DNA of 6,904 nt from Gammaproteobacteria bacterium UBA3532 (GTDB lineage: Bacteria > Pseudomonadota > Gammaproteobacteria > Enterobacterales > UBA3532): NCBI GenBank assembly GCA_002376965.1, contig DFOV01000227.1:1-6904 (forward strand), in the 5' to 3' direction. Below the pieces are notes generated by a model. It made no database searches and was not told the origin of the DNA. It saw only the letters and a list, made by a program, of their open reading frames with translations. Of this stretch, positions 6,318 to 6,904 are shown piece after piece. Position 1 is the first letter of the stretch. Every line of letters begins with the position of its first letter. The position numbers and the translations under genes were made by a program.

Positions 6318-6904
<587 letters not shown>

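Overview
The window looks like chromosome of a Gram-negative gammaproteobacterium, probably marine or aquatic. It encodes an outer-membrane beta-barrel, Sec-exported periplasmic proteins, a chemoreceptor and a catalase-peroxidase. Base composition is roughly balanced and no mobile-element, phage, tRNA/rRNA or CRISPR signal is visible. The species cannot be fixed from this sequence.

Layout. (1) Positions 1-752, plus strand: an operator-like set of inverted repeats, then a small membrane-anchored alpha/beta-hydrolase. (2) Positions 754-4279, minus strand: a tight three-gene cluster, transcribed barrel -> cupredoxin -> cyclase. The barrel (4279-3341) is an outer-membrane protein. The second gene (3329-2682) is a secreted single-domain copper protein with a C-x2-H-x2-M site. 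The third (ending at 754) is a transmembrane class III adenylyl/guanylyl cyclase with a periplasmic sensor region, HAMP linker and catalytic domain. The cyclase converges on the hydrolase with one base between the stop codons. (3) Positions 4368-6293, minus strand: a dCache-type methyl-accepting chemotaxis protein, 88 bases upstream of the barrel gene. (4) Positions 6459-6904, plus strand: the first 148 codons of katG, divergent from the chemoreceptor and cut by the window end.

How the genes may work together. The cluster spans outer membrane, periplasm and inner membrane, and it ends in an enzyme that makes a cyclic nucleotide. The spacing suggests co-translation: the barrel stop codon overlaps the cupredoxin ribosome-binding site, and the cupredoxin stop overlaps the probable 5' end of the cyclase. 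The simplest hypothesis is an envelope sensing pathway, possibly for copper or redox state, with cAMP as output. This is inference from layout and domain content.

The oddest local feature is the cyclase start. The first canonical start codon in frame (TTG at 2619) lies inside the first membrane helix. The frame stays open upstream to a TAA at 2703-2701 and encodes the rest of a normal N-terminus, but contains no ATG, GTG or TTG. A CTG overlapping the cupredoxin TGA (CTGA, 2685-2682) is the best visible alternative. A one-base length change in a G5 tract would instead bring an ATG at 2701 into frame.
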